Part shown: one piece after another, positions 52,670-62,653 of the stretch
Numbering within the stretch: position 1 is the stretch's first letter
How the letters are laid out: every line of letters begins with the position of its first letter
Source: Oceanipulchritudo sp049975345
Lineage (GTDB): Bacteria; Verrucomicrobiota; Verrucomicrobiia; Opitutales; Oceanipulchritudinaceae
Direction: 5' to 3'
DNA: 64,000 nucleotides
NCBI GenBank assembly: GCA_049975345.1
Contig: JBNGDP010000002.1
Location: forward strand, 1-64,000
Notes under the pieces: generated by a model
Told to the model about the DNA's origin: nothing
What the model saw: only the letters and a program-made list of their open reading frames with translations
Database searches by the model: none
Translations under genes and position numbers: made by a program

Positions 52670-55600
52670 TCAATCCTGTTTTGGAAGGTTTTTCAGCATG
52701 GCGGCTCCCTTTTCAATGAACTCCGTGCGCCGCGCCGGATCGAGGTTGCGCCACAGGAGAAACTGCTTGCGCACCAGGTTGAGCAGGTTGTAGGCGGTCC
52801 GTCGGCTGTTCTCCTCCGATCCGGAAAACCGGGACAGGTTCAGGTCCACCTCGAACACGCTGCCGCCCGTTCCGGTGTGCAGGCGCATCGTGAAATGCTG
52901 GGCCACATCAAGGTCGTAGGGGGCCAGCCACATGTCGGTCCGGATCTCGATGAAGGGATGCCCGCCGGCCCTCCCGGTTGTCACGATAATCTCACGACAA
53001 TTGAAATCCTCGCTGGTCGGCTCGTTGTGGTTGACGAGGAACTGGTGTAAGAAGGCGGTCATGCCCACGGCGTTGCCGCGCGTCAGGGTGAAGGGAAGGC
53101 GGAAGTCGATGTGCCCCGCACTGTCCCCTTCCGGGAGCACCCATTCGGTTATTCCGCTGGGCGCGGCCAAGGCGGCCGCTTTGTTGGCCGGAATGAGCGT
53201 CGCCAGCAGCACGACCAGGCCCGTCCCGGTGGCCAGGGTCATGGAGATCATCGAGGTGAAGTTGAAGGAGAGGCCCGTCAGGAAATGCCCCCCGCCCGCG
53301 TTGATGGTGTTGACGATGTTGGCGAAAAGGAGCCCGCCGAAGGTGCCGAGGAGGATGCCGAGAATCGAGAAGACGGTGGATTCCGAGAACAGGAGGAAGG
53401 CGATCTGGCGTGGGGACAGGCCGATGGCCCCGAGCATGCCGACCTCGCCCTTGCGTTCCTCCACGGTTCCCAGCATCGTGTTCATGACAATGAGGATGCA
53501 GAGGATGACGGGAAGGGAAACCTTGGCCACGCCGGCCAGGTCGACCTTGGCGCGGGGAACGACCATGAAAACCCCGCCGTCCCGGCCGGCGAAGAATTCG
53601 GTCTTGAGGCGCAGGGCCAGGTCGCGCAGGACGCCGTCGAAATCCGTCCCTTCCGGAATCCGGATGGCGATGGAGCGGTACTTTGCCTGGATATCCCCCC
53701 TTGCCTCCATGGGCACGATGGCCAGGCGGTTCCAGTCCATGTGGTAACTGGCGCCCTCGGTGACCAGTTCGCCCGGCGAGGTGTTCGTCGCCATCCCGCT
53801 CTTCAGGAAATCCACCAACGCCAGGCTGCGCCCGTTGACGTCGCGGATCCGGTTGGCAAGCGATGGATCGAGAATCCCGATCACCCGCCAGCTCCGGTTC
53901 ATCATCGAAACCACGGGAAGCTCGGGGTCCGGCAACCGCCGCCCCCGGTCGTCCACCAGCATGTCGGCGGTGAGGCCCAGCTTTTGCGCGGCGGAATCCG
54001 GAAGGATCACCACCTGCCGGTCCGGCAGGATGCCGCTTGCCGGATTCCCGGGACGGAACCAGGTGTTGTGGGAGACGGCTTTCTGCAGGCCGCTGAACCG
54101 GGTTTCTTCCGGCTCGAAGAGGGAGATGGCATTGACCACGGTTTCCCTGTCGCGATACCGTATGAGCAGCTGGTTGACCCCTTCCCGGTTGGCCGAGTTG
54201 CCCCCTTCCTCCTCCATGTAGGCGGCACGGGCGGTGACCGGGAAGCGTGCCCCGAATTCGGCCATGATACTGGAAACCTTCAACTCGCCGGCATCCCGCC
54301 AGTTGTGGGACCGGATCAGCAGGCCGTCATAGGCGGGAGGAAGCGGATCGACGGGTTGTCCCTCAACGGTGCGGTCAATCTGCTGCGGCACAAGGGTCAG
54401 GGCGTCCTGGCCCGTCACCGCCACGAAGCCGACAATGGAAAAGGTCAGCACGATCACCGTGAAGGTCGTGAGAAAGGTCCGGAAGGTCCGCTTCTTCAGG
54501 TTCGAGATCCCGAGGGAAAAGGCCGTGGACAGGGAGCTCATGAAGCTGATCTCCTCGCTCTGGATCTCCCCGCCGGCGGAACGGAACTGCCGGAGGACGA
54601 CCTCGAAGCGTCCGTAGGAGAGGACGATGACGATGGCCGACATGAGGATCATGGTGAAGGCGATGACGATGATGAACGGGGAGAGCGCGATCTTGAAGGC
54701 GGGATGAAAGGCGTTGAGGAAAAGCGTGGCGGCGATGAAGATGGCGGTGATCCCCCCAAGGCGGGCGACAATCCCCTTGCTGCCGATCAGCAGGCGCTCC
54801 AAAAACCAGGAACCGGGCACGGCAAGGGCCATCAGGAGGATCACGGAAAAGACCGCTTCACGGCCGAGTTTCAGAACGCGGGGAAAATTCTTCACCATGA
54901 TTCCCCATGCCTCGCGCGAGTAGCCGGTTGCCGATTGCCAGTCCTCTTCCTGCATGGCCTCCCCGGCCTTGGAGATGAAATCGCCGCTGCGGTCCACCGC
55001 GTCCTGAAGGATCTTCGAGGAAATTCCGTAGTTCTGGTAGATCTTGAGCCGGTTCGCGGCAAGGGTCCACATGCCGAGGGCGATTTGATACGGGGTCATG
55101 GGCATGAGGACATTGCGGTCCCCGGTCTCCGGATCGGGGCCCACAAGAATACCGCGTCCGATTGCCTTGCCGTCCTCCCTGATTTCAACCGGGCCCGGAA
55201 GAAGAAACAGGTACTCGAGCCCGCTCTGGATACTGGCACGGACACGGTCCCCCTCCGGCAGGTAGATGGTCACGGCCTCCCGGTCCTTCTCCTGGAAATC
55301 ACGGGAGGAATGGTCCACCGCAAAATCCCTGGGGCTTCCGTTGATCACCGCATCCTCCAGCACGAGCACATTGGTACTGTACTGCCCGCCCATGATCTCC
55401 TTGTAGTTGGAGGGGTTCCTGCCGATGAAGAAAGTCCTGGGATATGCATCGATGAGGACCAGGTTCTTCTCCACCTGTTCGCCGATCCGGTATTTGAACT
55501 CGTTCCTCTGCGGCTTGGTCCCGACCTGTCCCTGCGTGGCCACCTTGGTGAAGAGCGCGCGGTCCCGGTCCAGCTTGTAGGCGAAGATCCGGGGCTTTGG

Positions 55601-58207
55601 ATTGTAGGTGTAATCCGCCGGCGGCATCAGGTAGGATCCGTTGAGCAGGCTGATTTGCAGGATCCCGCGGCGGAAGCCGAAAAAGCCCTCCGCATTGCGG
55701 TCGGCGGAGGACTTCTTGCTTTCGGTCAGGAAGACGTAGGTGCCCGGAACCGGATCCTTGGCGTCGATGCCGGAGCGGATGTTGAACTGGACGGTCATGC
55801 CCCCGATGCGGGAGAGGTCCCGTTTCCGCAGGGTCTCCTGGTACTGCGTGTCGAGGATGCTCTCAAGTCCGCTGGCGATGAGGACCGCCGCAGTGCGGGC
55901 CTGCAGGGAGAAGGTGTTCCAGTGGATATTCTCGATCGTGTCCGCCGGTGTATCGACCCGGTCACGACGATCGCTCGCTCCGCTCAAGGGCAGCAGCACG
56001 TAATTCGCGTGGGCGAGAAACTTGTCGTAAACGACCGTGTTCGGCGACTCCGTAAGGGACAGTTCGGACCGGTCCTCCTCGGAAATGAAGGTGAAGTCCT
56101 CCATCCAGCCCGCCTTGGACGCGGCGAAGGCCGCCACCTTGCGCATGCGCGGGGCAATGATCCGGTTGAAACCATCTCCGGTCAGGGTCTCCCGGATGCG
56201 GAGCGTGTTTGAACTGGCGGTGTCGATACCCAGACAGGGGGCCCGGTCCGCGAAATCCAGGCGCCATCCAAGGGCCGCCCCGGAAAGGGTTTCCTTCGCT
56301 CCGAGGGTGATCTCCCTCAGGCGCCGGGCGGTTTCCAGGTTGTTCTCCTTGTTGGCCCGTGCCAGCTCCTCCTGGTTCAATTCCTCGAGCAGTCGCTCCC
56401 GGAGACGCTGTTTACCAAGCCCGAACCGCTGAAGGTCGGGCTTCCCGGGACCCTCCCACACGGCCATCAGCCGGTCCAGGCGATCGGCGTCGGAACCGGG
56501 GGAGGCCACGGTCTGGTCACGCAGGGCGGCAATGCGGGCCAGGTCGGCTTCAAGTTCCTCCAGGGAAGGCAGGTCCTCACTCCCCTTTTCCCCGACAAGG
56601 ACGCTGATCCGGTCCTCGGCGATCGCGATCCGCTTTTCCTCGAACCGCGGACGGAGCCAGTCCTCAAGGAGCCATTGGAGCACCGCTCCGCTCTCCGGGA
56701 TTTGACCCGTGGCGAACCATTCCGCGGCGGCCCGGTATTGCCGCAGGACCTCGGTTCCGGTCCTCTGGCTCACCGATCCGCTCTTGAAGGAATTGTCCAG
56801 CCGGTAGCTGAATTCGGCGATCAGGCGGCTGCCTTGCCCGCCGAGTGTGTCCCCGTCGACAAATGCGAAGACGACGCCCCGACGCAGGCGCAGATTCGGT
56901 TCCGTGCAGAGAAATTCCATCAGCTCAAGGGCGGCGGCCAGGTTGGCCATGGCGAGGGCGCCATGCGGCAAATCAGGGACCACGGAGGCGGTATCGATCG
57001 GCACGAAAACCCCCAGGGGCTTTTCCGCGGAGGGAATGCGGAGGGTCGTCCCGGCCATCAACGGCTCTTCCGAAATGGACTGGTTTGCCTGAAGCAAATC
57101 GGCTTTTTCGAGATCGTGCAGCCGGGCCACGATGCCCCACAATCCATCCTCCGGAACGGTGTAGGTGCCTCCGTTGCCGGGAATGCGCAAAACCCGTCCG
57201 GGGGATACGGGCTCCCCGTCCAGGCCATTCTCCTGCTTGATATCGTTCCCGTTTACCCCGCACTCGGCGGCCACCCAGTCGATCAGGAGGTTGTCCGGAA
57301 CCGTGTAGGTAAGGTTGTCGGCAGCGGGAAGATGATAGATCAGGCTCTCAACGGGCCGGTTTTCGTAAACCTGTCCGCCGTGCAGCTCCGTCAGGGGTCC
57401 CGTCCCGTCCTCGCCCGTCAAGGCCAGCAATTGCTCCCGGACCGCCGCCCCGGCGTAAAACCTCGGAAAGGGGTTGGGCGTCTGGGTGAACAAATAGTCC
57501 GCGTTTTCATACTGGACGAAATGATCTTCCAATACGATCACCGCGATGGCCCCGAGGGAGAACAGGCGCTCCATGTTCGGCGCTCCCCGGAAATCCAGGA
57601 GGGCGATGGATCCCTCGAGGGGTTTGCCGTTGATCTCCTCCCATTCCCCGCTGACGCAGTATACCATGGGACCCTTCAGCCCCTCCCTCGGGGCCAGCGA
57701 GGGCATCGGGCCATTCGGCCATAATGGATGCACGCGGTATTCGCGCCCGTTGGCAAGCAGCCGCGATGGCTCCTCCCGTGCCTCCGCCCTCCTGAGGCGG
57801 TCAAGGCTCACCGGGGCCGCCACCTGCGTGCGGAAGCTGCCGACATAATCGAGGCCGTGTTCCTCGAGACCGGCGGCGGTTTCCATGATGATCCGGTGAA
57901 CGGGCGAAAGCCCGTCGCCGTCCAGTTCCCGCGATCCGATGGAGGTTACACCACGACTCATCAATTCACGGGTACGCTCTTCCAGGCGGCTGGCTTCCAT
58001 GCGGGCGGCAAGTTCCCCGAGAACCCGCGCATCCATGGCCCGCAGGGAATCCAGATGCAGCTTTTCCAACCCGGGCATCCGTGAGACAATGGCCTCGTTG
58101 TTTCTTCCACCGGTGAGGGGTCCCGCCGTGAACAGCCACAGCAGGAGCACCGGCATGATCCGGGAAAAGCGCGTGAAGGGCAGGAATCTTTGGTGGATGC
58201 GGGTCAT
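52670..58207 (-). CDS. Giant FtsX-like ABC permease with degenerate M28-peptidase, PA- and LysM-like domains
   Basis: An 1845-aa protein. Residues 15-33 are a signal or anchor. Residues about 170-270 resemble a protease-associated (PA) domain; 301-344 and 348-392 are two LysM-like repeats (YTVPDNLL...VLRIPG, YTVPEDGL...TLRIPS). The segments 401-465 and about 640-790 follow the M28 aminopeptidase pattern (IDTASVVPDLPHGA; FVDGDTLGGQGS; VDTPADTIEN), but the zinc ligands of M28 (HxD, EE, the late His) are replaced, so peptidase activity is not expected. From about 1117 there are four membrane segments, then an extracytoplasmic domain, and the MacB/FtsX core motif NTMLGTVEERKGEVGMLG with more membrane segments (about 1590-1700). 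Such permeases work with LolD-like ATPases, two of which are encoded upstream in the same operon. It overlaps the preceding gene by 1 base (TGATG). Confidence 0.75.
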   Translation of the reverse strand: MTRIHQRFLPFTRFSRIMPVLLLWLFTAGPLTGGRNNEAIVSRMPGLEKLHLDSLRAMDARVLGELAARMEASRLEERTRELMSRGVTSIGSRELDGDGLSPVHRIIMETAAGLEEHGLDYVGSFRTQVAAPVSLDRLRRAEAREEPSRLLANGREYRVHPLWPNGPMPSLAPREGLKGPMVYCVSGEWEEINGKPLEGSIALLDFRGAPNMERLFSLGAIAVIVLEDHFVQYENADYLFTQTPNPFPRFYAGAAVREQLLALTGEDGTGPLTELHGGQVYENRPVESLIYHLPAADNLTYTVPDNLLIDWVAAECGVNGNDIKQENGLDGEPVSPGRVLRIPGNGGTYTVPEDGLWGIVARLHDLEKADLLQANQSISEEPLMAGTTLRIPSAEKPLGVFVPIDTASVVPDLPHGALAMANLAAALELMEFLCTEPNLRLRRGVVFAFVDGDTLGGQGSRLIAEFSYRLDNSFKSGSVSQRTGTEVLRQYRAAAEWFATGQIPESGAVLQWLLEDWLRPRFEEKRIAIAEDRISVLVGEKGSEDLPSLEELEADLARIAALRDQTVASPGSDADRLDRLMAVWEGPGKPDLQRFGLGKQRLRERLLEELNQEELARANKENNLETARRLREITLGAKETLSGAALGWRLDFADRAPCLGIDTASSNTLRIRETLTGDGFNRIIAPRMRKVAAFAASKAGWMEDFTFISEEDRSELSLTESPNTVVYDKFLAHANYVLLPLSGASDRRDRVDTPADTIENIHWNTFSLQARTAAVLIASGLESILDTQYQETLRKRDLSRIGGMTVQFNIRSGIDAKDPVPGTYVFLTESKKSSADRNAEGFFGFRRGILQISLLNGSYLMPPADYTYNPKPRIFAYKLDRDRALFTKVATQGQVGTKPQRNEFKYRIGEQVEKNLVLIDAYPRTFFIGRNPSNYKEIMGGQYSTNVLVLEDAVINGSPRDFAVDHSSRDFQEKDREAVTIYLPEGDRVRASIQSGLEYLFLLPGPVEIREDGKAIGRGILVGPDPETGDRNVLMPMTPYQIALGMWTLAANRLKIYQNYGISSKILQDAVDRSGDFISKAGEAMQEEDWQSATGYSREAWGIMVKNFPRVLKLGREAVFSVILLMALAVPGSWFLERLLIGSKGIVARLGGITAIFIAATLFLNAFHPAFKIALSPFIIVIAFTMILMSAIVIVLSYGRFEVVLRQFRSAGGEIQSEEISFMSSLSTAFSLGISNLKKRTFRTFLTTFTVIVLTFSIVGFVAVTGQDALTLVPQQIDRTVEGQPVDPLPPAYDGLLIRSHNWRDAGELKVSSIMAEFGARFPVTARAAYMEEEGGNSANREGVNQLLIRYRDRETVVNAISLFEPEETRFSGLQKAVSHNTWFRPGNPASGILPDRQVVILPDSAAQKLGLTADMLVDDRGRRLPDPELPVVSMMNRSWRVIGILDPSLANRIRDVNGRSLALVDFLKSGMATNTSPGELVTEGASYHMDWNRLAIVPMEARGDIQAKYRSIAIRIPEGTDFDGVLRDLALRLKTEFFAGRDGGVFMVVPRAKVDLAGVAKVSLPVILCILIVMNTMLGTVEERKGEVGMLGAIGLSPRQIAFLLFSESTVFSILGILLGTFGGLLFANIVNTINAGGGHFLTGLSFNFTSMISMTLATGTGLVVLLATLIPANKAAALAAPSGITEWVLPEGDSAGHIDFRLPFTLTRGNAVGMTAFLHQFLVNHNEPTSEDFNCREIIVTTGRAGGHPFIEIRTDMWLAPYDLDVAQHFTMRLHTGTGGSVFEVDLNLSRFSGSEENSRRTAYNLLNLVRKQFLLWRNLDPARRTEFIEKGAAMLKNLPKQD

Positions 58208-61092
58208 CAGAAATAAGCGGGGACGAAGGGGGTGGTCTCGACGAACCGACGGATGAAATCACCCGGGGCGACATCCCGTGTCGCATACAGGGAGAGCCCC
58301 AGGTCCAGCATGTTCCAGAAAAAGATCGCGGCAACAGAACCGACGATCAGGCCCACAAACATCGGCTTGGTCTTCTTGTAGACGTTCATTCCCCCGTATT
58401 TCACCACGAGGCGCTTGATGAGCCAGGCCACCAGGGCGCTGCCCCAGATGGTGCTGGTCAGCAGCGGTTTCAGGTCCGGCACGCGCACGTACGGGGTTTC
58501 ATAGGTATACAGGATCGTCATCAGGAGCACGAGGTACCCGATCGGGTGGAGCGGGAAGCGCATGAACCGCGTGCGCAGGAAGAGCAGGATGCCGACGCCG
58601 GAAAAGCCCCCGGCGATGGCGATCATCCGGTACCAGTTGACTTCGGTGAAGCGCTCCAGCCCGGCTTCCCCGAGGAAGTGGCCCACCCACAGGGGGTAAG
58701 TGGCGATGCCCAGGGCCCCCTCGCCTGCTCGCAGGGGGGGCAGGACCGTGAACCCGTAAAACTCATGACCCATGTAGTAACTGAATCCCAGAAAGCTGAC
58801 AAAGCCGACCGCCAGGGCCGCAATCACCGCGGCCAGTCCGCTGGCGGCCACCGTGCGGAAAGGGATCTTGTAGCGGCGGGCCAACTCCATGTTCTCGAGT
58901 TGCTGGGGCAGGGTCCTGAACAGCAACGTCGTCGGGAGAAAGACCAGGTTGAGGAAGGCGGCGTAAGCCTTCGCTCCCATGGCCCCGGTCATGCCGAATA
59001 TCATGGGAAACTTGCTGAACTCATAGATGGCGTGGTTGGTGGGCAGGCCGGTCTCGGCCCGCACCCGGGCAATGGCAACGGTAATCACCAGGATGGCCCC
59101 CGTGAACATCACCAGCATGGGGATGTTCTTGAGCCCGAGATCCCAGAACATCGCATAGATCGCGAGGGGAAGGAGAACAAGGCCCCAGCGCGTCAGGTTC
59201 ACCGGCACGTAGGCGTTTCCAGTTTCCAGTTCACCGCTTGCGCCCTGTTTCCGGACCTTCCACAGTTGGTAGACCGAGAAGCACAGCACCGCACCCAGCA
59301 TCTGTTCCATGGTGAAGGGATACAGTTTTCCGTCCGCCCAACCGGTCCAGTTGCCGTCCGTGAGGTTCGGATTCGCGGCCTTGATTCCAAAAATCACGAC
59401 CGAGTACAGGAGGAAGGTAAACCAGATGGAAAAACCGATTTCCAGGCTGAGGAGGAAAACAAGTCCCACGACGATCGGGGAAAGGACAAAGACGGTTTCG
59501 GGCAGGTTTTTCAGCGCGCCACCGGCCACATCAAACACGTTTTTGCTGAAATCGAAGTGAATGATGGCCGGACCCCCGAGGAAACCGTAATGACCGGCCC
59601 CTTGCGCCAGCAGCAGGATGAAGCCGATGGCCAAACCGATAAGAAAGAGCGGCTGGAAGGAGGATCCGCGCCGGGAAGGCCGGGTAAGATCCCCCGCCGT
59701 TTCGAGTTCATAATCATGCCGGATCAGATAGTCAGCCACCTCGACAAGCGGAAAGGGAAGGTTCTCCCGGCTCACCCATTTGCGCCGCAGCCATTCCGCG
59801 AGGCACATCAGGAAGAGGAAAATCGTGAGGAAGAGCATCCCCCAGGACAGGAGCGGTTTCAGGTAAATATTCCAGGGAATGGCGGTGGCGACCGTCCGCA
59901 GGCGTTCCGGCCAGGACATCGCCTCCATCGCCGCCTTTTCCTGCGGGGTGGTCCAGATGCCGAGAATGAAGGCAAACAGGTTCTGGTTCGGGCCGTTCAC
60001 CCCGTCCATGCGGAGGATCGAGCGCCGTTCGTCCCGTTCCAACCGGAAGATGTAGCGGTTACGTTCGGAATGGAAGGCGGAGCGCCCAAGCGAGTCCAAG
60101 CGCTCCCTCGCCCGGCCCCGCAGCAACTCCAGGAGCTGACCGCGATCACTCTCCCCCAGGGCCGCAACGGCGGAACGAAGATCCGGTTCCATGCCCGCCA
60201 GTTCGTTCACCCGGGCTGTCAGCAGGTCCCGTTCAGCCGCTGGAAGCCGGTCCGTCTCCTCCTGGAGGCGCTCCCGGTTGCTGTAACCGGAAGCCTCCAG
60301 GTTGGATGGCAACAGGCTGAGTGCCCACTCGTCGCGGGCGGTGACGCTTCCGGCCAGAAATTCCCGCGCTTCCCGGCTGCGGTTGTTTTTTTCCTCAAGA
60401 ATGCCCTGCAGGGATTCCAGGATTCCGAAACTTTCCAGCATTTCCGGATCGAGCCGCGTCAGGAAACCCGCCACCGCGTCCAGTGGCAGATCGGGCAAGG
60501 CCTTGCGCAGGTCCGGGAGCATCGCGTGAAGGGTCTCGCTCCCTCCGGTCCCCGGTTGGAGGGCTTCGCTGACAAAGGACTCCGCCACCCGCCTTGCCGC
60601 GGATTGCCGCTGCCGGACCGCGGGGTTATCCAGAAGCCGGAGGGTTCGCTCCGCCTTGCTCCAGACCATGCCCTCAAGGGTGGGCACAACCGGGAACCAC
60701 CGGTCGTTGAGGGCGTTGTAGGCGGTCCGGTAGGTGGAAGTCCCCTCGTACATGTATTCCCGGATCACGGTGTGGCTGGCGAGGAAGAACTGCCGCACAA
60801 GGCCGATGTTCATCAGGGGCACGGCCAGCGCCAGCATCCCATACAACAGGGCCAGGTTGGAATGCCCGAAAATCCCGGTTTTGGCCAGCAGGCGGATCAC
60901 CAGGGCAACCAGCACCAGGCCGATGAGAATGCCCACCGCCCAGCCGACGGGAGTGTCGGTCTCAATCACCGAGTTGGTCGCCTTGATGGTGAGAAACTGC
61001 GAAAGGGGCGTGATAACCGCCAATATGAGGCATCCCCCCAGCATGGTTTTCCATGGGCGGAACGGGGACATCTCCTGCTTCCGGTCAGTCAT
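58207..61092 (-). CDS. OPT-like (DUF6785-type) membrane protein, long form
   Basis: A 961-aa protein from ATG 61092, overlapping the stop of the ATPase gene by 8 bases. It begins with about three membrane segments (about 20-110), then has a soluble, charged and helical insert of about 280 residues (about 115-395, rich in Leu, Arg and Glu, with coiled-coil character), and then about 11-12 membrane segments with the same folds as the gene at 50595 (PLFLIGLAIGFILLLAQGAG; VRAETGLPTNHAIYEFSKF, with the loop NHAIYEFSKFPMIFG). The C-terminus (KTKPMFVGLIVGSVAAIFFW) matches DUF6784-type ends as I remember them. The insert is larger than I expect for the family. Possibly the main transporter of the operon; substrate unknown. 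Confidence 0.7.
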   Translation of the reverse strand: MTDRKQEMSPFRPWKTMLGGCLILAVITPLSQFLTIKATNSVIETDTPVGWAVGILIGLVLVALVIRLLAKTGIFGHSNLALLYGMLALAVPLMNIGLVRQFFLASHTVIREYMYEGTSTYRTAYNALNDRWFPVVPTLEGMVWSKAERTLRLLDNPAVRQRQSAARRVAESFVSEALQPGTGGSETLHAMLPDLRKALPDLPLDAVAGFLTRLDPEMLESFGILESLQGILEEKNNRSREAREFLAGSVTARDEWALSLLPSNLEASGYSNRERLQEETDRLPAAERDLLTARVNELAGMEPDLRSAVAALGESDRGQLLELLRGRARERLDSLGRSAFHSERNRYIFRLERDERRSILRMDGVNGPNQNLFAFILGIWTTPQEKAAMEAMSWPERLRTVATAIPWNIYLKPLLSWGMLFLTIFLFLMCLAEWLRRKWVSRENLPFPLVEVADYLIRHDYELETAGDLTRPSRRGSSFQPLFLIGLAIGFILLLAQGAGHYGFLGGPAIIHFDFSKNVFDVAGGALKNLPETVFVLSPIVVGLVFLLSLEIGFSIWFTFLLYSVVIFGIKAANPNLTDGNWTGWADGKLYPFTMEQMLGAVLCFSVYQLWKVRKQGASGELETGNAYVPVNLTRWGLVLLPLAIYAMFWDLGLKNIPMLVMFTGAILVITVAIARVRAETGLPTNHAIYEFSKFPMIFGMTGAMGAKAYAAFLNLVFLPTTLLFRTLPQQLENMELARRYKIPFRTVAASGLAAVIAALAVGFVSFLGFSYYMGHEFYGFTVLPPLRAGEGALGIATYPLWVGHFLGEAGLERFTEVNWYRMIAIAGGFSGVGILLFLRTRFMRFPLHPIGYLVLLMTILYTYETPYVRVPDLKPLLTSTIWGSALVAWLIKRLVVKYGGMNVYKKTKPMFVGLIVGSVAAIFFWNMLDLGLSLYATRDVAPGDFIRRFVETTPFVPAYF

Positions 61093-61819
61093 TGATCGAT
61101 TCAATGGTGATTTTCAATTCATCGCGGTTCTTGATCTGCTCGATCTTTCCCGCCCGCAGATAGACGACCCGGTCGGAGACGCTGAGCATGCGATGGTCGT
61201 GGGTCGCGGAAATGACCGTCACCCCGCGCTCGTCGCTCATCCGGCTGAGCAGCTCGACAATCGAGGTCGCGGTCTTCGTGTCGAGGTTGCCGGTGGGCTC
61301 GTCGGCGAGGATGATCATCGGGTCGTTGGCAAGGGCGCGGGCGATGGCCACGCGCTGTTGCTGCCCGCCGGAAAGCTCCCCGGGCAGGTGCCCGGTACGC
61401 TCCCCGAGCCCGACCGTCTCCAGCAGCCCGGCCGCCTTTTCCGCCGCCTCCTTCTCGCTGAGACCGAGAAACCGCATCGGCAGGGCGACATTCTCCAGCG
61501 CGGTCACGACCTCGATCAGGTTGTAGTTCTGGAAAATGTATCCAATATTCCGGCACCGCAGCCAGGCCAGCTCGGCGGACTTCATGCGTCGCAGTTCCTG
61601 GCCACCGAGGGAGATCGTTCCGGCCGTCGGAAAGTCCAGCGCGCCGATGATATTGAAGAAGGTGGTCTTTCCGCTCCCTGAGGGCCCCATGAGGGAGATG
61701 TATTCCCCTTGCAGGATGTCCAGCGTGATGCCGTCGAGGGCCCGCACCTCATCCTCCCCCTTCCCGTAGGAGCGGACGATGTTCTCGGCGTGCACCAGGA
61801 CCTGTCCGTTGCCGCTCAT
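61085..61819 (-). CDS. LolD/MacB-like ABC ATPase 1
   Basis: A 244-aa ATPase of the LolD/MacB/FtsE group. Walker A is GPSGSGKTTFFN (about 45-56), followed by the Q-loop YIFQNYNLI and the signature LSGGQQQRVAIARAL; Walker B is IILADEPTGNLD and the H-loop is ATHDHRM. ATG 61819 overlaps the preceding stop (ATGA), and its own stop overlaps the OPT-like start. It should energise one or both FtsX-type permeases of the operon rather than a classic importer. Confidence 0.9.
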   Translation of the reverse strand: MSGNGQVLVHAENIVRSYGKGEDEVRALDGITLDILQGEYISLMGPSGSGKTTFFNIIGALDFPTAGTISLGGQELRRMKSAELAWLRCRNIGYIFQNYNLIEVVTALENVALPMRFLGLSEKEAAEKAAGLLETVGLGERTGHLPGELSGGQQQRVAIARALANDPMIILADEPTGNLDTKTATSIVELLSRMSDERGVTVISATHDHRMLSVSDRVVYLRAGKIEQIKNRDELKITIESIND

Positions 61820-62652
61820 GCGTGGTGCTCCTCCATTCCCCCCACGTTGATGTCAACGTCCTCGCGGCGGGCCAGTTTCTTCACGCGGCCGTCCTCCATC
61901 CAGAGGATCCGGTCGGAGATATCCAGCATCTTGTGGTCGTGGGTCGAGCAGATCACCGTCACCCCCTGCTCGCGGTTCATCTCCTTCATCAAGGCGATGA
62001 TTTCCTCCCCTGTCTTGAAATCAAGGTTCGCGGTCGGCTCGTCGGCCAGGATGATCGCGGGCTGGTTGGCAAAGGCCCGCGCAATGGCCACCCGCTGCTG
62101 CTGCCCCCCGGACAGCTCCTTCGGGGTGTGCAGCAGCCGGTGCCCCAGCCCCACCCGCTTTAAAATCTCCACGCCGCGGTCCTGCGCCTCCTCCGGGGGA
62201 ACCCCCGCGAACAGCATCGGCAGGGTCACGTTTTCCAGCGCGCTCATCGCCTTCACGATGTTGTAGCTCTGGAAAATGTAGCCGATCTTGCGGCAGCGCA
62301 GCCAGGCCAGCTCGCCCGCGTCCAGTTGCGCAATGTCGATCTCGTCAATATAGACACTGCCGCGGGTCGGCTTGATCAACCCGCCGACCACGTTGAAAAA
62401 GGTGGTCTTCCCGCTCCCCGAAGGCCCCATGATGGAGATGTATTCCCCGGTCACGATGTCCACATCCACCCCCTGCAGGGCATGGATCGTCTCCGCGCCC
62501 ATCCGGTACTCCTTGCACACCTCCCGCGCCATCACGGTGTAGTCCAGCGCGTCGGAAAGGTCGGACCAGTCCATGGGAAGGGACGCACTGGACGATATGG
62601 ACTCCATGGACGGGATGGACCCTTGACCTTCTTCCTTGGACCCTTGACCCAT
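61816..62652 (-). CDS. LolD/MacB-like ABC ATPase 2
   Basis: A 278-aa ATPase starting at ATG 62652, one base after the stop of the half-size permease (TGATATG). After a Ser/Asp-rich N-terminal extension of about 40 residues (the other ATPase has none), the motifs are GPSGSGKTTFFN (Walker A), YIFQSYNIV, LSGGQQQRVAIARAF, IILADEPTANLD and STHDHKM. Two close but distinct ATPases in a row suggest two FtsX-type permeases working separately or as a heterodimer. Confidence 0.9.
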   Translation of the reverse strand: MGQGSKEEGQGSIPSMESISSSASLPMDWSDLSDALDYTVMAREVCKEYRMGAETIHALQGVDVDIVTGEYISIMGPSGSGKTTFFNVVGGLIKPTRGSVYIDEIDIAQLDAGELAWLRCRKIGYIFQSYNIVKAMSALENVTLPMLFAGVPPEEAQDRGVEILKRVGLGHRLLHTPKELSGGQQQRVAIARAFANQPAIILADEPTANLDFKTGEEIIALMKEMNREQGVTVICSTHDHKMLDISDRILWMEDGRVKKLARREDVDINVGGMEEHHA

Positions 62653-62653
62653 A

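Noticed and set aside
53111..56212. A long plus-strand frame inside the 1845-aa FtsX gene
   Set aside because: It reads as charged, low-complexity sequence without motifs, while the minus strand holds recognisable permease and M28-like segments.
58546..61095. A long plus-strand frame inside the long OPT-like gene
   Set aside because: Same reasoning: biased His/Gln/Glu/Arg-rich composition, and the minus strand encodes clear membrane helices.
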